NCBI GenBank assembly: GCA_031370485.1
Contig: JANMQK010000351.1
Span: 1 to 13,934 of the forward strand
Direction of reading: 5' to 3'
DNA: 13,934 bases
DNA from: JANMQK01 sp031370485
GTDB lineage: Bacteria; Acidobacteriota; Polarisedimenticolia; Gp22-AA2
Shown: positions 12,528-13,934 of the stretch, piece after piece
How the letters are laid out: each line of letters starts with the position of its first letter
How positions within the stretch are numbered: position 1 is the stretch's first letter
Made by a program: the position numbers and the translations under genes
The notes under the pieces: model-generated
Database searches by the model: none
What the model was told of the DNA's origin: nothing
The model's input: only the letters and a program-made list of their open reading frames with translations

Positions 12528-13779
12528 TCCGCGCCTGGAGCCGGTCGAGTTCCGCCTTGCGCTCCGGCTGGTCGGGGCGCAGCTTCAGGGAACGCTTGAG
12601 GTACTCGACCGCCCGATCGGGCTGCCCCTTCTCTTCGTACGCCTGCGCCAGGGAATTGTACAGGGCGTGGTTGGGAGGGCCGGCGCGCTCCGCATGGAGG
12701 AGATACTCGATTGCCTTGTCGAAGTCCTTCTGCATGGCGTAGACGACCCCCAGATCGTAGAGAGCCAGGGGGTAGTCCGCGCGCAGCTTCAGCGCCTCCT
12801 CGAACGCGGCGCGGGCCTCGTCGAGCTTGCCCTGGCGGGTCCTGAGGCTCCCGAGGCTGACGCGGAACTCCGGGGCCTTCGGCGCCAGGGAGATGGCCGT
12901 GTTGAACGCCGTCTCGGCCTTGTCGAGCCGCCCGTACCTCATGGCGACCTGACCCAGCCAGTCGTAGTGAACGGGGGAGGTCTTGTTCTTCGCGATCGCC
13001 GCCTCGAGGTAGCGCTCGAGCTTCGCGAGTGTTGCGGCATCGCCGCTCGACTGGTACATGACATACAGACGGCTCATCGGCTCGGGCGCGGCCGGATCGA
13101 GGAACAGGGCCTCCTCGTACTCCTTCTCGGCCGCCCCCGGCTCCCGTTCGGCCTCGAAGACCATCCCCATGGCGGCGTGGTACAGGGCTTCCTTGGGGTC
13201 GGCCGCGAGTGTTGACTCCGCCAGGCTGCGGGCGGAGGGGAGGAGCTTGCGGTTGAGGTAGTCGAGGACCGCGTTGAACACCACCTGGCCGCCGGGCCGG
13301 CCTATCGTCACCCCGTCGTCCGAGATGCCGCGGCCGAGCAGGTCCGCCGAGACCGCCGGGGCGAGCGTCCGGCTCGTATCGCCGCTCAGGATCTGGTCGG
13401 CGCTCAGGGTCTTCGCGGCGTCGCGCAGGGCCTGGCCCACGCGCTCGCGGATGTAGACATCGGTCTCCCTGCCGCTGCGCCCGGCGTGAAAGGTGAGCAG
13501 GTCCTCGGGGGAGACCCTGGCCAGGATCTTGACCGGCATCTTGAAGGTCGCGTTGTCCTTCGTGATGACGGGGATCGACTCCTCCACCGTGACCGGGCGG
13601 GTGCTGTAGCGGTAAAGCCTGTGATACAGCGGCACCCGGAGGTGAACTCCCGGACCGAGCCTGAGGGCGTTGCCGCCATAGGACTCGCGCACCGCGACCT
13701 GTCCCGCGGGGACGTAGGCGAACAGGAGGATCACGAGGAGGACGGCCGCAGCCGCCAGAACGAACCGGGCTCGAGACAT
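12511..13779 (-). CDS. Membrane-anchored SPFH (band 7) domain protein with C-terminal TPR repeats
   Basis: The 422-residue protein begins with a hydrophobic anchor (about 5-24), followed by an SPFH/prohibitin-like domain (about 23-163: YVPAGQVAVRES, PGVHLRVP, ESIPVITKDNATFKMPVKILARV, VYIRERVGQALRDAAKTLSADQI). From about 193 to 408 there are tandem tetratricopeptide repeats, e.g. LGQVAMRYGRLDKAETAFNTAI, and a basic end. SPFH proteins form oligomeric membrane assemblies and TPRs bind partner proteins, so a scaffold at the membrane facing the periplasm or cytoplasm is plausible; orientation is not determined. ATG 13779 is favoured because the anchor follows at once. GTG 13845 would add 22 residues with a RCSGCG start and would lie almost at the predicted transcript start. 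The combination is not one I can name. Confidence 0.8.
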   Translation of the reverse strand: MSRARFVLAAAAVLLVILLFAYVPAGQVAVRESYGGNALRLGPGVHLRVPLYHRLYRYSTRPVTVEESIPVITKDNATFKMPVKILARVSPEDLLTFHAGRSGRETDVYIRERVGQALRDAAKTLSADQILSGDTSRTLAPAVSADLLGRGISDDGVTIGRPGGQVVFNAVLDYLNRKLLPSARSLAESTLAADPKEALYHAAMGMVFEAEREPGAAEKEYEEALFLDPAAPEPMSRLYVMYQSSGDAATLAKLERYLEAAIAKNKTSPVHYDWLGQVAMRYGRLDKAETAFNTAISLAPKAPEFRVSLGSLRTRQGKLDEARAAFEEALKLRADYPLALYDLGVVYAMQKDFDKAIEYLLHAERAGPPNHALYNSLAQAYEEKGQPDRAVEYLKRSLKLRPDQPERKAELDRLQARIRKRG

Positions 13780-13854
13780 CACTTCGGGAATCTCCGCTGG
13801 ACCGCCGGGGGGCGTCGGAGACGCGCCGCACCCGGAACACCGCACGAAGGCAGG

Positions 13855-13883
13855 AGTCTAGCGCAGGGTCACGGTGCTGTCAA
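13855..13883 (-). promoter_or_regulatory. Strong sigma70-like promoter for the SPFH-TPR gene
   Basis: On the minus strand a perfect TTGACA (13883-13878) is followed after exactly 17 nt by TAGACT (13860-13855). The predicted start is near 13848, giving a leader of about 70 nt to ATG 13779, or essentially none to GTG 13845. Confidence 0.65.
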
Positions 13884-13934
13884 CGAATCGGCGGCGGGGC
13901 GCGCGGGTCTCGTGTAGGATGATCCGGCCGACGG

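Overview
The window is G+C-rich chromosomal DNA, by eye roughly two-thirds G+C, with third codon positions almost always G or C. It carries eleven convincing protein genes on both strands plus one possible gene remnant, and no RNA genes, insertion sequences, prophage genes or CRISPR. The mix (ComM-type ATPase, LsrF-type thiolase, leukotriene-A4-hydrolase-like M1 peptidase, OPT transporter, RsbW/RsbV switch, MutS, DedA, SPFH-TPR protein) suggests a free-living Gram-negative bacterium from a metagenome or little-studied phylum. Acidobacteriota or a neighbouring group would fit, but this is an inference from gene style and not demonstrated.

Layout from left to right. Bases 1-308 form a large imperfect inverted repeat with arms of at least 131 nt around a 46-nt core. 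Each arm ends in a sigma70-like promoter pointing outward, and the right one reads into comM. After comM (375-1856) comes a roughly 450-nt stretch with one orphan open frame and two abutting palindromes. An lsrF homologue (2303-3184, minus) stands alone and is divergent from a plus-strand pair: an M1 metallopeptidase and an OPT-family transporter, joined by an 11-codon minigene that overlaps both by ATGA. This pair looks like a peptide uptake and hydrolysis unit.

Next is a signalling cluster on the plus strand. An RsbW-type serine kinase/anti-sigma gene and an RsbV-type STAS antagonist overlap by 4 nt in the reverse of the textbook order. They are followed by a second, divergent STAS protein with its own promoter. 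No sigma factor or phosphatase gene lies in the window, so the partners must be encoded elsewhere.

mutS runs on the minus strand (8778-11441) and converges on the STAS gene. It shares an AT-rich promoter core with a plus-strand pair of small membrane proteins (a DUF4870-like protein and a DedA-family protein). The DedA gene overlaps tail-to-tail, by 17 nt, a minus-strand gene for a membrane-anchored SPFH domain fused to tetratricopeptide repeats, whose strong promoter lies at the right edge.

Most genes are familiar housekeeping or accessory functions. The best candidate for something undescribed is the inverted repeat at the left edge with its two conserved outward promoters. The nested minigene, the solitary LsrF, the divergent STAS paralogue and the SPFH-TPR fusion are also worth a second look.
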